A stretch of 64,000 nucleotides of DNA from Myroides odoratimimus. Lineage in GTDB: Bacteria > Bacteroidota > Bacteroidia > Flavobacteriales > Flavobacteriaceae. The stretch's first letter is position 1. Each line of letters opens with the position of its first letter. The notes beneath the pieces are model-generated. The model worked only from the letters and a program-made list of their open reading frames with translations. It was not told the DNA's origin and did not search any database. The translations under genes were made by a program, and so were the position numbers. The DNA lies in the NCBI RefSeq assembly GCF_001485415.1, contig NZ_BCMQ01000001.1, positions 62,001-126,000 on the forward strand, written 5' to 3'. Below, piece by piece: positions 1 through 10,700 of the stretch.

Positions 1-1
1 C

Positions 2-766
2 ATTCAATGAATTTAAGGCGTATTTAGAAATCTCGATATCAATATCACCATTCCCTTTTATCTGTGCGAAATCACGTACACGTCTCAACAATGCGTTTGC
101 AATACGAGGTGTTCCTCTACTTCTTCCCGCTATTTCTATAGCAGCTTCTAGATCAATATGAACACCTAATATAGAAGCACTACGTTCAATAATAGTGGCT
201 AATAGTTCCTTATTGTAATACTGAAGGCGACTTTGAATACCAAAACGAGCACGCATTGGTGAAGTCAATAAACCAGAACGAGTTGTCGCACCTACTAATG
301 TAAACGGATTTAAATGAATCTGAACCGTACGTGCATTCGGACCAGACTCTATCATAATATCAATCTTAAAGTCCTCCATAGCAGAATACAAATACTCTTC
401 TACTATAGGGCTTAAACGATGAATCTCATCAATAAATAAAACATCACGTTCCTCAAGATTAGTTAATAATCCAGCTAAATCACCTGGTTTATCTAAAACT
501 GGTCCGGAAGTGATCTTAATTCCCACATCAAGTTCATTAGCTAAAATATTAGCTAATGTAGTCTTACCAAGTCCTGGAGGTCCATGAAACAAAGTATGAT
601 CTAAAGCTTCTCCCCTTTGATTAGCAGCTTCAACGAAAATCTTCAAATTCTCTAATACCTGATCTTGCCCAGCAAAATCATCAAAAGACAGCGGGCGTAA
701 CTTCTTCTCAACATCTAATTCATCAGAAGAAAAGTGCTTATTAGTTGGGTTTAAATTCTCATTCAT
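2..766 (-). CDS. ruvB: Holliday junction branch migration ATPase RuvB (3' end cut by the window)
   Basis: RuvB is the hexameric AAA+ motor that drives branch migration of Holliday junctions with RuvA during recombinational repair. About 255 codons are visible. They begin [12 protein letters not shown], then the RuvB signature [12 protein letters not shown], Walker [10 protein letters not shown], Walker [10 protein letters not shown], the sensor region [19 protein letters not shown], and the [17 protein letters not shown] segment of the lid/winged-helix part. The last part of the winged helix lies beyond base 1. The ATG at 766-764 is the only Met near the N-terminus. It sits only five bases from a -7-like box (771-778). 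The gene lies downstream of the coxA terminator, so it is probably its own transcription unit. Confidence 0.95.
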   Translation of the reverse strand, partial: MNENLNPTNKHFSSDELDVEKKLRPLSFDDFAGQDQVLENLKIFVEAANQRGEALDHTLFHGPPGLGKTTLANILANELDVGIKITSGPVLDKPGDLAGLLTNLEERDVLFIDEIHRLSPIVEEYLYSAMEDFKIDIMIESGPNARTVQIHLNPFTLVGATTRSGLLTSPMRARFGIQSRLQYYNKELLATIIERSASILGVHIDLEAAIEIAGRSRGTPRIANALLRRVRDFAQIKGNGDIDIEISKYALNSLN

Positions 767-770
767 AGTA

Positions 771-778
771 CAAATATA
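771..778 (-). promoter_or_regulatory. ruvB: -7 box of ruvB
   Basis: Reading the minus strand, TATATTTG matches the Bacteroidota -7 consensus TAnnTTTG. It ends four bases before the ruvB ATG, so the transcript would begin at or next to the start codon. A CAA on the plus strand (TTG on the minus) lies about 25 bases upstream, longer than the usual 19-21, so the -33 element is weak. Confidence 0.45.
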
Positions 779-805
779 ATTCAAATATCAGAGTCTACAC
801 TAACA

Positions 806-836
806 AAAAAAGTCATCCTTTCGGATGACTTTTTAA
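806..836 (-). terminator. Terminator of the act-cox operon
   Basis: Perfect 8-bp stem (811-818 with 823-830, loop TTTC), extended by A/T pairs and followed on the minus strand by a T run. It lies 20 bases after the coxA stop and separates the operon from ruvB. The A tract on one side and T tract on the other make it potentially bidirectional. Confidence 0.85.
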
Positions 837-856
837 TATCTATAAGAAATATAATC

Positions 857-2659
857 TTAGTGATGTAATTCCTCTTCACCTGCAACGAATGGCATGTTTT
901 GAGGAGCGTAATCTTCTGGTAATCCAGGTTTACTATAGTCATAAGGCCATCTGTAAACAACTGGTAATTCACCAGGCCAGTTACCATGAATATGTTCAAC
1001 TGGTGTAGTCCACTCAAGAGAGTTACTTCTCCAAGGGTTCTGAGTAGCTTTCTTACCATAGAAAATACTATAGAAGAAGTTCCATAAGAACACTAATTGG
1101 AAAGCAGATCCTACTAAAGCGAATACTGTAATTAACACGTTTACATCGTAGAACTCATCAAATAATGGGAATGCAGTATTTGAATAATAACGACGTGGTA
1201 AACCAGCTAATCCGATGAAGTGCATTGGGAAGAATACTCCGTAAGCACAAACTGCAGTTACCCAGAAGTGGATATAACCTAAGTTTTTGTTCATCATACG
1301 TCCAAACATTTTAGGGAACCAGTGGTAGATACCAGCAAACATTCCGTAAAGAGCAGAAATACCCATTACTAAGTGGAAGTGAGCAATAACGAAATATGTA
1401 TCGTGAACGTTGATATCTAATGTTGAATCTCCTAAAATAATCCCTGTTAAACCTCCTGTAATAAACGTAGATACGAATCCAATACAGAATAACATTGCAG
1501 GGTTCATTTGGATATTACCACTCCAAATTGTAGTGATATAGTTGAATGCTTTTACTGCTGAAGGAATTGCAATCAACAATGTAGTAAATGTAAATACAGA
1601 TCCTAAGAATGGGTTCATACCAGATACGAACATGTGGTGTCCCCATACAATTGTTGATAAGAAAGCAATACCTAAGATAGAAGCAATCATCGCACGGTAA
1701 CCGAAAATTGGTTTACGAGCGTTACAAGCAATAATTTCTGACGTAATACCCATCGCTGGTAAAATTACGATATATACCTCAGGGTGACCTAAGAACCAGA
1801 ATAAGTGCTCATATAATACAGGAGATCCTCCTTGGTAATGTAATACCTCTCCAGCTAAATAAATATCTGATAAGAAGAATGATGTTCCAAAACTTCTATC
1901 GAATAACAATAATAAAGCTGCTGATAATAAAACTGGGAATGATACGATACCAATAATAGCTGTAGTAAATAAAGCCCACACTGTTAATGGTAATCTTGTC
2001 ATAGACATTCCTTTAGTTCTTAAGTTAATTACTGTAGCAACATAGTTTAACGATCCCATTAAAGAAGATGCGATAAAGATTGCCATAGATACTAACCATA
2101 ATGTCATCCCCATTCCTGAACCAGGAATAGCCTGTGGTAATGCACTCAACGGAGGATATACTGTCCATCCAGAAGATGCTGGTCCTCCTTCTACAAATAA
2201 TGAAATAATCATTAATACTGCAGAGATGAAGAATAACCAATAAGATAACATATTTAAGAATCCTGAAGCCATATCACGTGCTCCAATCTGCAATGGAATA
2301 AGTAAGTTCGAGAACGTACCACTTAATCCAGCAGTTAAAACGAAGAATACCATTATGGTACCGTGCATCGTTACTAGGGCAAGATAAGCATCATTTTTCA
2401 TAACTCCATCAGGAGCCATTTTATCACCTAAAAACCATTTGAATACTGTGAAAGATTCTTCTGGCCAAGCAATTTGCATTCTAAATAACAGAGACATTCC
2501 AATCCCGATGATTCCCATAATAATACCTGTAATCAAGTATTGTTTAGCAATCATCTTGTGGTCTAAACTAAACACATATTTAGTAAAGAAGTTCCCTTTA
2601 TCGTGATGATCATGATCATGTGAGTGATCGTGATTGTTTTCGTGTCCTTCTACTGACAT
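857..2659 (-). CDS. coxA: Cytochrome c oxidase subunit I (aa3-type, A1 heme-copper oxidase)
   Basis: Catalytic subunit of the terminal oxidase; it reduces O2 to water at the heme a3-CuB site in the inner membrane while pumping protons. At 600 residues it has about a dozen membrane spans. Visible ligands are His99 (low-spin heme, MHGTIMVFF), the CuB His292 with its cross-linking Tyr296 in GHPEVY, His341-His342 (CuB), and His427/His429 in AHFHLVMG (heme a3 and low-spin heme). The Glu in GHPEV marks an A1-type proton channel. The first 20 residues are very His/Asp rich (HDHSHDHDHHD) and could bind metal, which is inference. It is the last gene of the operon, 29 bases after coxB. Confidence 0.97.
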   Translation of the reverse strand: MSVEGHENNHDHSHDHDHHDKGNFFTKYVFSLDHKMIAKQYLITGIIMGIIGIGMSLLFRMQIAWPEESFTVFKWFLGDKMAPDGVMKNDAYLALVTMHGTIMVFFVLTAGLSGTFSNLLIPLQIGARDMASGFLNMLSYWLFFISAVLMIISLFVEGGPASSGWTVYPPLSALPQAIPGSGMGMTLWLVSMAIFIASSLMGSLNYVATVINLRTKGMSMTRLPLTVWALFTTAIIGIVSFPVLLSAALLLLFDRSFGTSFFLSDIYLAGEVLHYQGGSPVLYEHLFWFLGHPEVYIVILPAMGITSEIIACNARKPIFGYRAMIASILGIAFLSTIVWGHHMFVSGMNPFLGSVFTFTTLLIAIPSAVKAFNYITTIWSGNIQMNPAMLFCIGFVSTFITGGLTGIILGDSTLDINVHDTYFVIAHFHLVMGISALYGMFAGIYHWFPKMFGRMMNKNLGYIHFWVTAVCAYGVFFPMHFIGLAGLPRRYYSNTAFPLFDEFYDVNVLITVFALVGSAFQLVFLWNFFYSIFYGKKATQNPWRSNSLEWTTPVEHIHGNWPGELPVVYRWPYDYSKPGLPEDYAPQNMPFVAGEEELHH

Positions 2660-2688
2660 AGTTATAGATTGATTTTAATATGTGAGTT

Positions 2689-3855
2689 TTATTTTCCTAC
2701 TTGAGCGATAGCTTCAGTTTCAACTTCTTCAACTGCTGCAGGAACTTCCTCTACTGCTGGAGCAGGTGCGTTGCTAGCTTTTTCAGCAGCAACTTGCTCT
2801 TTTAATGTAGGAAGCTCTTTTAACCAAGATTCGAATTCTTCAGGAGTCTCTACAACAACTTTCATTTGCATGTTATAGTGAGAAGCTCCACAAATCTTAT
2901 TACATAAAATTAAATAATCAAATGAATAAGGTTCTAATGCCTCTTCTCCTTTAGCGATTAACTCTTGGCTTCTTTCAGCTCTAATATCGTTAATATTACT
3001 AACTTTTTTTACAATCGCCTCACGCTCTCTCATTTCTGCTGTAGTAACAGTAGGAACGAAAGCAAACTGAGTAACCATACCAGGAACACAGTTCATTTGT
3101 GCTCTAAAGTGAGGTAAGTAAGCTGAGTGAAGTACGTCTTGAGAACGGAATTTCAATACTACTTTTTTACCTTTTGGTAAGTGTAATTCTTTTGCCATTT
3201 TATCATCAGCAGCATTCGGGTCAGACATATCTACCCCTACTAAATTGATACCTTCTATAAAACGAACGTTGGCTTTACCTAAAGTGTTATCTGTTCCAGA
3301 GTAACGAACATCCCATCCGAATTGTTTAGCATATACTTCAACAATAAGAACGTCTTCTTCTTCATCTACAAACATAATATCATTCCAAGCAAATAATCCA
3401 TAAAGAATTAAACCTGATAATGTAATTACAGGAATAATTGTCCAAAGAGCTTCTAACTTATCATTATCTGAATAGAAACGAGCTTTTCTACCGTTTATTC
3501 CACGTCCTTTGAATGCAAAGTAGTGTAATAAGAACTGAGTAAAAATTTGAACAACAAAAATTAACCCCATTGAGATCCACATTAAATTGTCAACCTCTTT
3601 TCCGTGCTCTGACGCAGGGTTATCCATCAAAGGAAAGCTTCCATACTCAACTAAACAGAAGATAGTAAAGATATAGATGAATCCTAAGAAAGCGAAAGTC
3701 AAATAACCATTGATGTTATTATCCTTCTCATTAGCGATCTCTGTAGAAATATCATCAGGGTGAGAACCTACTTGAGTTAAATCAAATATTTTCGTCAATT
3801 GCCATACAGCAACTCCTAATAATACAACTGCAGCTAATATTAATAAACTTGTCAT
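2689..3855 (-). CDS. coxB: Cytochrome c oxidase subunit II with CuA site
   Basis: Receives electrons from cytochrome c at a binuclear CuA centre and passes them to subunit I. There are N-terminal membrane spans (about 1-20, 52-72, 92-112 and 138-157), then a periplasmic cupredoxin domain with FGWDVRYSG near residue 180. CuA ligands are His243, Cys318, Cys322, His326 and Met329 (CNKICGASHYNM). Residue 320 is Lys where most family members have the Glu that also contacts the Mg site. A long insert (about 200-310) separates the cupredoxin halves, and the C-terminus is a low-complexity Ala/Glu/Pro tail. There is no fused cytochrome c domain, so the donor is probably the ActE or ActA heme of the adjacent complex. 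Confidence 0.96.
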   Translation of the reverse strand: MTSLLILAAVVLLGVAVWQLTKIFDLTQVGSHPDDISTEIANEKDNNINGYLTFAFLGFIYIFTIFCLVEYGSFPLMDNPASEHGKEVDNLMWISMGLIFVVQIFTQFLLHYFAFKGRGINGRKARFYSDNDKLEALWTIIPVITLSGLILYGLFAWNDIMFVDEEEDVLIVEVYAKQFGWDVRYSGTDNTLGKANVRFIEGINLVGVDMSDPNAADDKMAKELHLPKGKKVVLKFRSQDVLHSAYLPHFRAQMNCVPGMVTQFAFVPTVTTAEMREREAIVKKVSNINDIRAERSQELIAKGEEALEPYSFDYLILCNKICGASHYNMQMKVVVETPEEFESWLKELPTLKEQVAAEKASNAPAPAVEEVPAAVEEVETEAIAQVGK

Positions 3856-3872
3856 TTGTTTATTTTTAAATA

Positions 3873-5186
3873 TTAATAGTGAAAATGTTTACTCTCTTCA
3901 ATCAATGGGTTATTCTTAGCTAATAATGGCGCTTTAGCAATTGCACTAAATCCTACATAGATAAATAATCCAATGAAGAAAATAAGTGATGCTATCTCAG
4001 AAACACCAATAAACCAAGAACCTCCAACTGTACCAGGAGAGATCATCATAAAGAAGTCAATATAGTGACCTACGATGATACAAGATCCTGCCATTACAAC
4101 AATCCAAGTTAAACGTTTGAAATCTGTATTGATCAATAATAATAATGGCAATAAGAAATTCAATACTAACATTCCGAAGAATGGTAAGTTATACTCTTGA
4201 ATTCTGAAGATGAAGTAAGTTACCTCCTCTGGAATATTAGAATACCACTGTAACATGAATTGAGAGAACCAAAGATAAGTCCAGAATATACTTAATCCAA
4301 ACATAAATTTAGCTAAATCGTGAATATGACTAGTATTAACATATTCTAAGTATCCTTTGTTCTTTAAATAAAGAGTAACAAAAGCGATAGTTGTAATAGC
4401 TGTTACAAAGAAACTAGCAAATACATACCATCCGAATAATGTACTATACCAGTGAGTATCAATCGACATAATCCAATCCCAAGATGCCATAGACTCAGTA
4501 ACAATAAAGAATACTAAGAAAGCAGCTGAAGCTTTAAATATCTTTTTGTAGTAAGTTTGATCACCACTCTCATCTAAAGCTAAAGATTGTTTACGAGCAT
4601 AAATTCTATAAAAGTTCCATCCTGCTAAATAGATAACTGTTCTAATTAAGAAGAAAGGTACGTTTAAGTATCCAGCTTTTCCTTGAATAATTGGATCTGC
4701 ATCAACTACTGCTTGGTCAGCCCATATAAATAAATGGTTTCCTCCCAATACAGAAATTAATAAAATCACGAAGAATATAACTGATCCTGGTAATACATAA
4801 GCAGATAATCCTTCCATTACTCTAAATAATACTGGAGACCATCCAGCACTAGCAGCATTGTTAATAGCATAAAAAGTTAAAATACCTACAGCTACTAGCA
4901 TAACGAAAATACAAGCTACATATAACGCTGTCCAAGGTTTATTTTGCATTTGACCAAGAACATGTTCTAAATGTTTTTGATGTTCAGCATGATCAGCGTC
5001 AGACACAGAGTGGTCTGCAGCGGATACATGATGCTCACCACCATCGTGATGAGCTTGCTCAGTTAAGATCTGCTCTACTTCAGCAGTTGTCTTAGGGGCA
5101 CTGAAGAAACCATACGCAATCCCTACAAGTCCAAGAACCATAAGGACGATTGCAAAAGTCTTCAAATTTTTTGAAAATGTGTACAT
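3873..5186 (-). CDS. actF: Alternative complex III subunit ActF (membrane subunit)
   Basis: ActF is the second large NrfD/PsrC-like membrane subunit of alternative complex III, the quinol:cytochrome c oxidoreductase that replaces cytochrome bc1 in many Bacteroidota. The 437-residue protein has an N-terminal span (about 10-28), a His-rich external loop (about 45-78, with DHAEHQKHLEH), then roughly nine further hydrophobic segments. The assignment rests mostly on operon position between actE and coxB plus the membrane pattern. No cofactor motif is expected or seen. It lies 17 bases before coxB and 31 bases after actE. Confidence 0.9.
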   Translation of the reverse strand: MYTFSKNLKTFAIVLMVLGLVGIAYGFFSAPKTTAEVEQILTEQAHHDGGEHHVSAADHSVSDADHAEHQKHLEHVLGQMQNKPWTALYVACIFVMLVAVGILTFYAINNAASAGWSPVLFRVMEGLSAYVLPGSVIFFVILLISVLGGNHLFIWADQAVVDADPIIQGKAGYLNVPFFLIRTVIYLAGWNFYRIYARKQSLALDESGDQTYYKKIFKASAAFLVFFIVTESMASWDWIMSIDTHWYSTLFGWYVFASFFVTAITTIAFVTLYLKNKGYLEYVNTSHIHDLAKFMFGLSIFWTYLWFSQFMLQWYSNIPEEVTYFIFRIQEYNLPFFGMLVLNFLLPLLLLINTDFKRLTWIVVMAGSCIIVGHYIDFFMMISPGTVGGSWFIGVSEIASLIFFIGLFIYVGFSAIAKAPLLAKNNPLIEESKHFHY

Positions 5187-5217
5187 ATCTAAACTTTCAA
5201 ATAAGTTTTACAATTTA

Positions 5218-5766
5218 TTATTCTGATTTCAATTTTAATACGTAATCTGTAACTAACCAACGTTCGTGTTGAGTCAATTGATTAGCATGAGATCCCATTG
5301 AATTCAAACCATAAGTAATTACGTGGTAGATTCCTCCTTCTGTAAGTTCTCTATCTTTATAGTTAGGAACCCCTAAGAATTTTTCTTTCTTCACTAAATT
5401 ACCTTTTCCATCCCCAGCTCCTCCGTGACAAACTGAGCAGTAAATTGTATATAACTCTTTACCTTTTTCTAAATCTTTCTCCTCAGCAGATAATGGTGAT
5501 TTTAGATTTAATCTAGCCATTGCTAAACCTTCTGGAGTATTATCATACTCCTCAGGTGAAAATCCGCGTGGTATAGATCCTTCAGCAGGTAATTGACCTT
5601 CTTTACCATTTTTAAAAACTGTAGTAGGAACTTCAGAATATGTCTCATATGCCGATGATTCGTACATATTTGGCATGAATTGATAGTTTGAACGTTCTTT
5701 ATTAAAACAAGAAGTAGTCAAAACTGATACCCCTACTAAAGCTACTATTTTATATATCGTTTTCAT
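5218..5766 (-). CDS. actE: Alternative complex III subunit ActE, monoheme cytochrome c lipoprotein
   Basis: Periplasmic, lipid-anchored monoheme cytochrome c that can carry electrons from ActA towards the oxidase. The start at 5766 (MKTIYKIVALVG) is chosen because it gives a clean lipoprotein signal ending LTTSC and begins one base after the actD stop. An upstream in-frame ATG at 5784 would overlap actD and spoil the signal peptide. The heme motif is CSVCHG in the C-terminal half, with a likely axial Met in NSMGSHANQL. Length is about 182 residues, normal for the family. Confidence 0.93.
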   Translation of the reverse strand: MKTIYKIVALVGVSVLTTSCFNKERSNYQFMPNMYESSAYETYSEVPTTVFKNGKEGQLPAEGSIPRGFSPEEYDNTPEGLAMARLNLKSPLSAEEKDLEKGKELYTIYCSVCHGGAGDGKGNLVKKEKFLGVPNYKDRELTEGGIYHVITYGLNSMGSHANQLTQHERWLVTDYVLKLKSE

Positions 5767-5767
5767 T

Positions 5768-6295
5768 CTACAATTGCTTTTCAATTACTTTAACTTCAAC
5801 TGCTCCCGTTTGTTTGAAGAACTCAATCGCTGCTGCTTCATCAGTTTTCAAAGCTACTTCCATTAAGAAGTGATCATCTGTAGTTCTTACATCAGGATTT
5901 TCAGCTTTCTTGAAAGGCCATAATTTACTTCTCATAAAGAAAGTAAGAACCATTAAGTGAGCTGCAAATAATACAGTCATCTCAAACATAATTGGAACGA
6001 ATGATGGCATATTCTGAATGAAGCTAAAACTTGGTTTACCTCCAATATCTTGTGGCCAATCTACAATCATAATATAATACATCATGAATGTACCGAAAGA
6101 AAGTCCAACTAAACCATACAAGAAAGCACAGATAGCTAATCTTGTAGGTTTTAATCCCATAGCCTTATCTAGACCGTGTACTGGGAATGGCGTATAGATT
6201 TCTTCAATATGATGATGAGCATCTCGTGTTTCTTTTACAGCATGTAACAACACATCATCATCGTTGTATAGTGCGTGAATTACTTTATTACTCAT
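5768..6295 (-). CDS. actD: Alternative complex III subunit ActD (DUF3341)
   Basis: ActD is a two-span membrane subunit of alternative complex III without cofactors. The 175-residue protein shows hydrophobic segments near residues 54-80 and 100-121 and cytoplasmic tails. The C-terminal part (about 138-170) resembles the small alpha/beta domain of DUF3341 proteins. Assignment follows from size, membrane pattern and its fixed place between actC (6 bases upstream) and actE. Confidence 0.92.
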   Translation of the reverse strand: MSNKVIHALYNDDDVLLHAVKETRDAHHHIEEIYTPFPVHGLDKAMGLKPTRLAICAFLYGLVGLSFGTFMMYYIMIVDWPQDIGGKPSFSFIQNMPSFVPIMFEMTVLFAAHLMVLTFFMRSKLWPFKKAENPDVRTTDDHFLMEVALKTDEAAAIEFFKQTGAVEVKVIEKQL

Positions 6296-6301
6296 AATAT
6301 A

Positions 6302-7711
6302 TTAATGATTTAAAGATTGATGATTCTCTTTGCTGTCTCTTTCTTTTTTGTAAAACTCTCCTGAAGATTTCAAGATTGTTTTTACCTCTGCTTGCGCAAT
6401 TACAGGGAAACTTCTTGAATATAATAAGAATAATACGAAGAAGAAACCGATTGTACCGATGTAAATACCAGCATCTACGAATGTAGGTTGGAACATTGTC
6501 CATGAAGATGGTAAGTAATCTCTGTGTAATGATGTAACGATAATTACGAAACGCTCAAACCACATCCCCACGTTTACTACTAAAGAAATAACAAACGATG
6601 CTAAGATATTAGTTCTAATTTTCTTGAACCACATTACCTGTGGAGAAATTACGTTACAAGTCATCATTAACCAGTAAGACCACCAGTAAGGTCCTGTTGC
6701 ACGGTTTAAGAAAGCGTATTGTTCATACTCTACTCCTGAATACCAAGCAACCCATAACTCAGTAATATATGCTACCCCAACGATAGAACCAGTGATCATT
6801 ACAATAATGTTCATTAACTCTATGTGCTGTACAGTAATATAATCTTCTAAGTTAGAAACTTTTCTCATGATGATAAGCAGGGTATTTACCATTGCGAATC
6901 CAGAGAAGATAGCCCCTGCTACGAAGTATGGAGGTAAGATTGTAGTGTGCCATCCAGGGATAACTGAAGTAGCAAAGTCAAAAGATACAATCGTGTGTAC
7001 AGAAAGTACAAGAGGAGTAGCTAAACCAGCTAATACTAATGACACTTCCTCAAAACGTTGCCAGTCTTTTGCACGACCTGACCAACCAAATGATAAGATT
7101 GAGTATATTCTTTTTGTAAATGGCGTTATAGCTCTATCACGTAACATAGCGAAGTCAGGTAGTAAACCAGTCCACCAGAAAACTAATGATACTGATAAAT
7201 ACGTAGAAATCGCGAATACGTCCCATAATAATGGTGAGTTAAAGTTAACCCATAACGATCCGAACTGATTAGGAATAGGTAATACCCAGTATGCTAACCA
7301 TGGACGTCCCATGTGAATGATAGGGAATAAACCAGCCTGAACTACTGAGAAAATTGTCATTGCCTCAGCAGAACGGTTGATCGCCATTCTCCATTTTTGT
7401 CTAAATAATAATAATACTGCAGAAATTAACGTACCAGCGTGACCGATACCTACCCACCAAACGAAATTGGTAATATCCCAAGCCCATCCAATGGTTTTAT
7501 TTAATCCCCAAGTTCCAATACCTGTACCTACAGTGTAAGCCATACAACCTACTCCCCATAGAAACGCTAATAAAGCTAAAGTAAAAACTCTCCACCATAG
7601 TTTATTCGCTCTCCCTTCTACAGGTCTAGCCACATCCACAGTTATATCGTGATATGATTTCTCACCAATAACTAAAGGTTTTCTAATGGGTGCTTCGTAA
7701 TGTGACGACAT
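6302..7711 (-). CDS. actC: Alternative complex III subunit ActC (NrfD/PsrC-like quinol-oxidising subunit)
   Basis: ActC is the membrane subunit thought to hold the quinol oxidation site beside the iron-sulfur subunit ActB. The 469-residue protein has about ten hydrophobic segments and typical NrfD-family stretches, including GIGHAGTLISAVLLLFRQ (about 112-130) and FNSPLLWDVFAISTY (about 178-193). The N-terminus (SSHYEAPIRKPLVIG) matches the usual ActC start. It lies 38 bases after actB and 6 bases before actD, so it is co-transcribed. Confidence 0.94.
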   Translation of the reverse strand: MSSHYEAPIRKPLVIGEKSYHDITVDVARPVEGRANKLWWRVFTLALLAFLWGVGCMAYTVGTGIGTWGLNKTIGWAWDITNFVWWVGIGHAGTLISAVLLLFRQKWRMAINRSAEAMTIFSVVQAGLFPIIHMGRPWLAYWVLPIPNQFGSLWVNFNSPLLWDVFAISTYLSVSLVFWWTGLLPDFAMLRDRAITPFTKRIYSILSFGWSGRAKDWQRFEEVSLVLAGLATPLVLSVHTIVSFDFATSVIPGWHTTILPPYFVAGAIFSGFAMVNTLLIIMRKVSNLEDYITVQHIELMNIIVMITGSIVGVAYITELWVAWYSGVEYEQYAFLNRATGPYWWSYWLMMTCNVISPQVMWFKKIRTNILASFVISLVVNVGMWFERFVIIVTSLHRDYLPSSWTMFQPTFVDAGIYIGTIGFFFVLFLLYSRSFPVIAQAEVKTILKSSGEFYKKERDSKENHQSLNH

Positions 7712-7749
7712 AATCCTTTATATGTTTCTTTAATTAATAATTCTTTTAA

Positions 7750-10700
7750 CTAGATATTTCTAACCTTAACGTGATAGAATACATTTGGTTTTGTTCCAAT
7801 GTGCTCTAATAAATGGTAAGCTCTATCTGACTCAGCTAATTTAGTAATTTCTGACTCTTTATCATTTACATCACCAAATACCATCGCTCCACTTGAACAA
7901 GCTGCAGAACATGCAGTTTCAAATTCATTTGGACGAATTGCTCTACCTTCATTCTTAGCTTTTAAGATTGTAGATTGAGTCATTTGGATACATAATGAAC
8001 ATTTCTCCATTACCCCTCTTGAACGAACTACAACGTCTGGGTTTAATACCATACGTCCTAAATCATCATTCATGTTGTAATCGAAAGCATCGTTCTGAGA
8101 ATATAAGAACCAGTTGAAACGTCTAACTTTGTAAGGACAGTTGTTTGCACAGTATCTTGTACCAACACAACGGTTATAAGCCATATGGTTTTGTCCTTGA
8201 CGACCATGAGATGTAGCAGCTACTGGACACACAGTCTCACATGGAGCGTGATTACAGTGTTGACACATTACAGGTTGGAAAGCCACTTGTGGGTTTTCAG
8301 CTGGATGTTCTAATTCTTGGAACACTTCACGGTATTCTCCGAATCCACTTGCATTAACTTTTTTCTCGATATCTCCTGCGAATGTATCTTCTGAAGAATA
8401 GTATCTATCGATACGTAACCAGTGCATATCTCTACTTCTTCTCACTTCTGACTTACCTACTACAGGTACGTTATTTTCAGCGTGACAAGAGATAACACAA
8501 GCACCACATCCAGTACATGCATTTAAATCAATTGATAAGTTGAAGTGATGTCCAACTGATCTATCAAATGATTCCCAGATATCAATAGTAGAAGCTTGTA
8601 CAGTCTGGTGATCGTAAGAAACCACAGGTTTAATATTCCAGTCTTCAGCATCTTTTGTATTGAAGATCTCTAATGTAGTATCTTTTAAGATATCACCTCT
8701 ACTCATTAAAGTGTTTTGTAACTGAACACAAGCGAACTCGTGATCACCACCTACTTGAGTAATTGCAGCACCTTGTACTCCATTACAGTCTTTGTATAAT
8801 GTGTAAGCATTAACACCTACTTGCATTTCTTCTTTTAATGCAGCTTTTCTACCGTAACCGAATGCTAAACCGATAGTTCCTTGAGCTTGTCCTGGTTGGA
8901 TAAGAGCTGGCACTTTTTCTAATTTAACACCGTTAGCTTCGATAGTCACATAGCTACCATTAAGACCTCCATTAGCAACGTGGTAGTTCTTGATACCTAA
9001 TGACTCAGCATCAGCTTGAGCTACAGTTACGTAGTTATCCCAAGATACACGAGTGATAGGGTCTGGGAACTCTTGTAACCATGGGTTATTAGCTTGTTGT
9101 CCATCTCCCATACCAGTTTTAGTATAGAATACTAACTCTAAACCATCTACTTTCTTAGCAGAAGCTAATGCAGATGCAGCAGCTGAAAAATCAGCAGAAG
9201 CACTTACTTTAGAGTTTGTTCCAACAACAGCAAAACCATCGTGTACTAATTGATTCCAAGTTTTATCAGCTACATAAGACTTACCTACATTCTTAACATA
9301 GTCATAGTATGCAGTATTGCTTCCTGACCATAATAATAATGAATCTTGTAATTGTCTAGTATCAAACAATGGACGGATTGTAGGTTGAGTTACAGAGTAG
9401 TGACCTTTTCTGATCATTACATCTCCCCAAGACTCTAAGTAGTGCGGAGCTGCAGCAGCAACAGTAGAAAGTAAAGCTGTTTCATCTTCTTTCAATGAGA
9501 AAGAAACTGAAGTTTTTACTTTTTTCAATCCTTCTACGAAAGCAGCAGAATCAGCTAAAGTATACACTGGGTTAACACCTGACATAATCAACGTGTGAAC
9601 TTTACCAGCGTTCATATCTTTTACTAATTGTCCTACTTGAGTAGCATTACCTTGTCTAACATATTTTGTTTGCTCTGGTAAGAAAGCTTCTGACTGTAAC
9701 GCTTCGTTGATTGCAAATACTAATAATTGAGCATTTACATCATCAAGACCTGTTACAACAACTCCTTTATTTCCAGCAGATTTAAGTTGACTAGCTGCTT
9801 TTTTAATAGCATCTTCGTACTTATCTACAGCTGGAGCAGAAGCACTTCCTCCTACGATAGCATTGTATAACTTAACTAAAGCAGCTTTTTGATTAGCTAC
9901 AGTTAATGGAATTCTCACGTCAGCATTAGCTCCTGATAAAGACATATTTGCCTCCATTTGGATATGCTTAGACATTTTTCCATTTTTAGGAATACGTTTT
10001 TGAGCATAAGCTGAATCGTATCCTCCACCTTGCCAATCTCCTAAGATATCAGCACCTACAGAAACGATTACATCAGCAGCACCGAAATCGTAATCTGCTA
10101 ATCCACGTACACCATAAGCTTTCTCATAAGCATCTGCAGCAGCAGATGAAGATACAGCATCATATACAACGTGTTTAGCCGTTGGGTTAGCAGCGATAAA
10201 CTCTGCTATAATTTTATCAGTAGATGGGCTAGCCATTGTATTCGTTAATAATACAACGTTTCCTCCATTTGCTTTTGCATCTTGTAGACTTGCTCTAACT
10301 TTTGCATCTACTTCATCCCATGAAGCACTTTTACCTCCGATTTTAGAACCTTTCAAACGAAGGCTATCATACATCGATAAAACTGATGCGTTCACACGAG
10401 CGTTAGCTCCTGAGTAAGCATTAGCTAGTCTGTTATTATCAACTTTGATTGGACGCCCCTCACGAGTTTTGATCAGAACGTTTACAAAGTCAAATCCATC
10501 AGCAATAGTTGTTGCATAATAATCTGCAACACCAGGAATGATCTCCTCTGGCTGTACTACATACGGAATAGATTTCACAACAGGTCCCTCACATGCAGCT
10601 AAAGTTGCTGCTGCAGTAGAAAAACCTACATATTTCAAAAAGTCTCGACGAGTAGTTGATGAAGAAGACAATTTACTTTGATCTCCAAGAAATTCATCAG

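Noticed and set aside
5767..5784. Earlier ATG for actE overlapping actD
   Set aside because: The ATG at 5766 gives a proper lipoprotein signal and starts right after the actD stop.
6867..7268. 133-codon plus-strand frame opposite actC
   Set aside because: It is fully inside actC on the other strand and has no coding features of its own.
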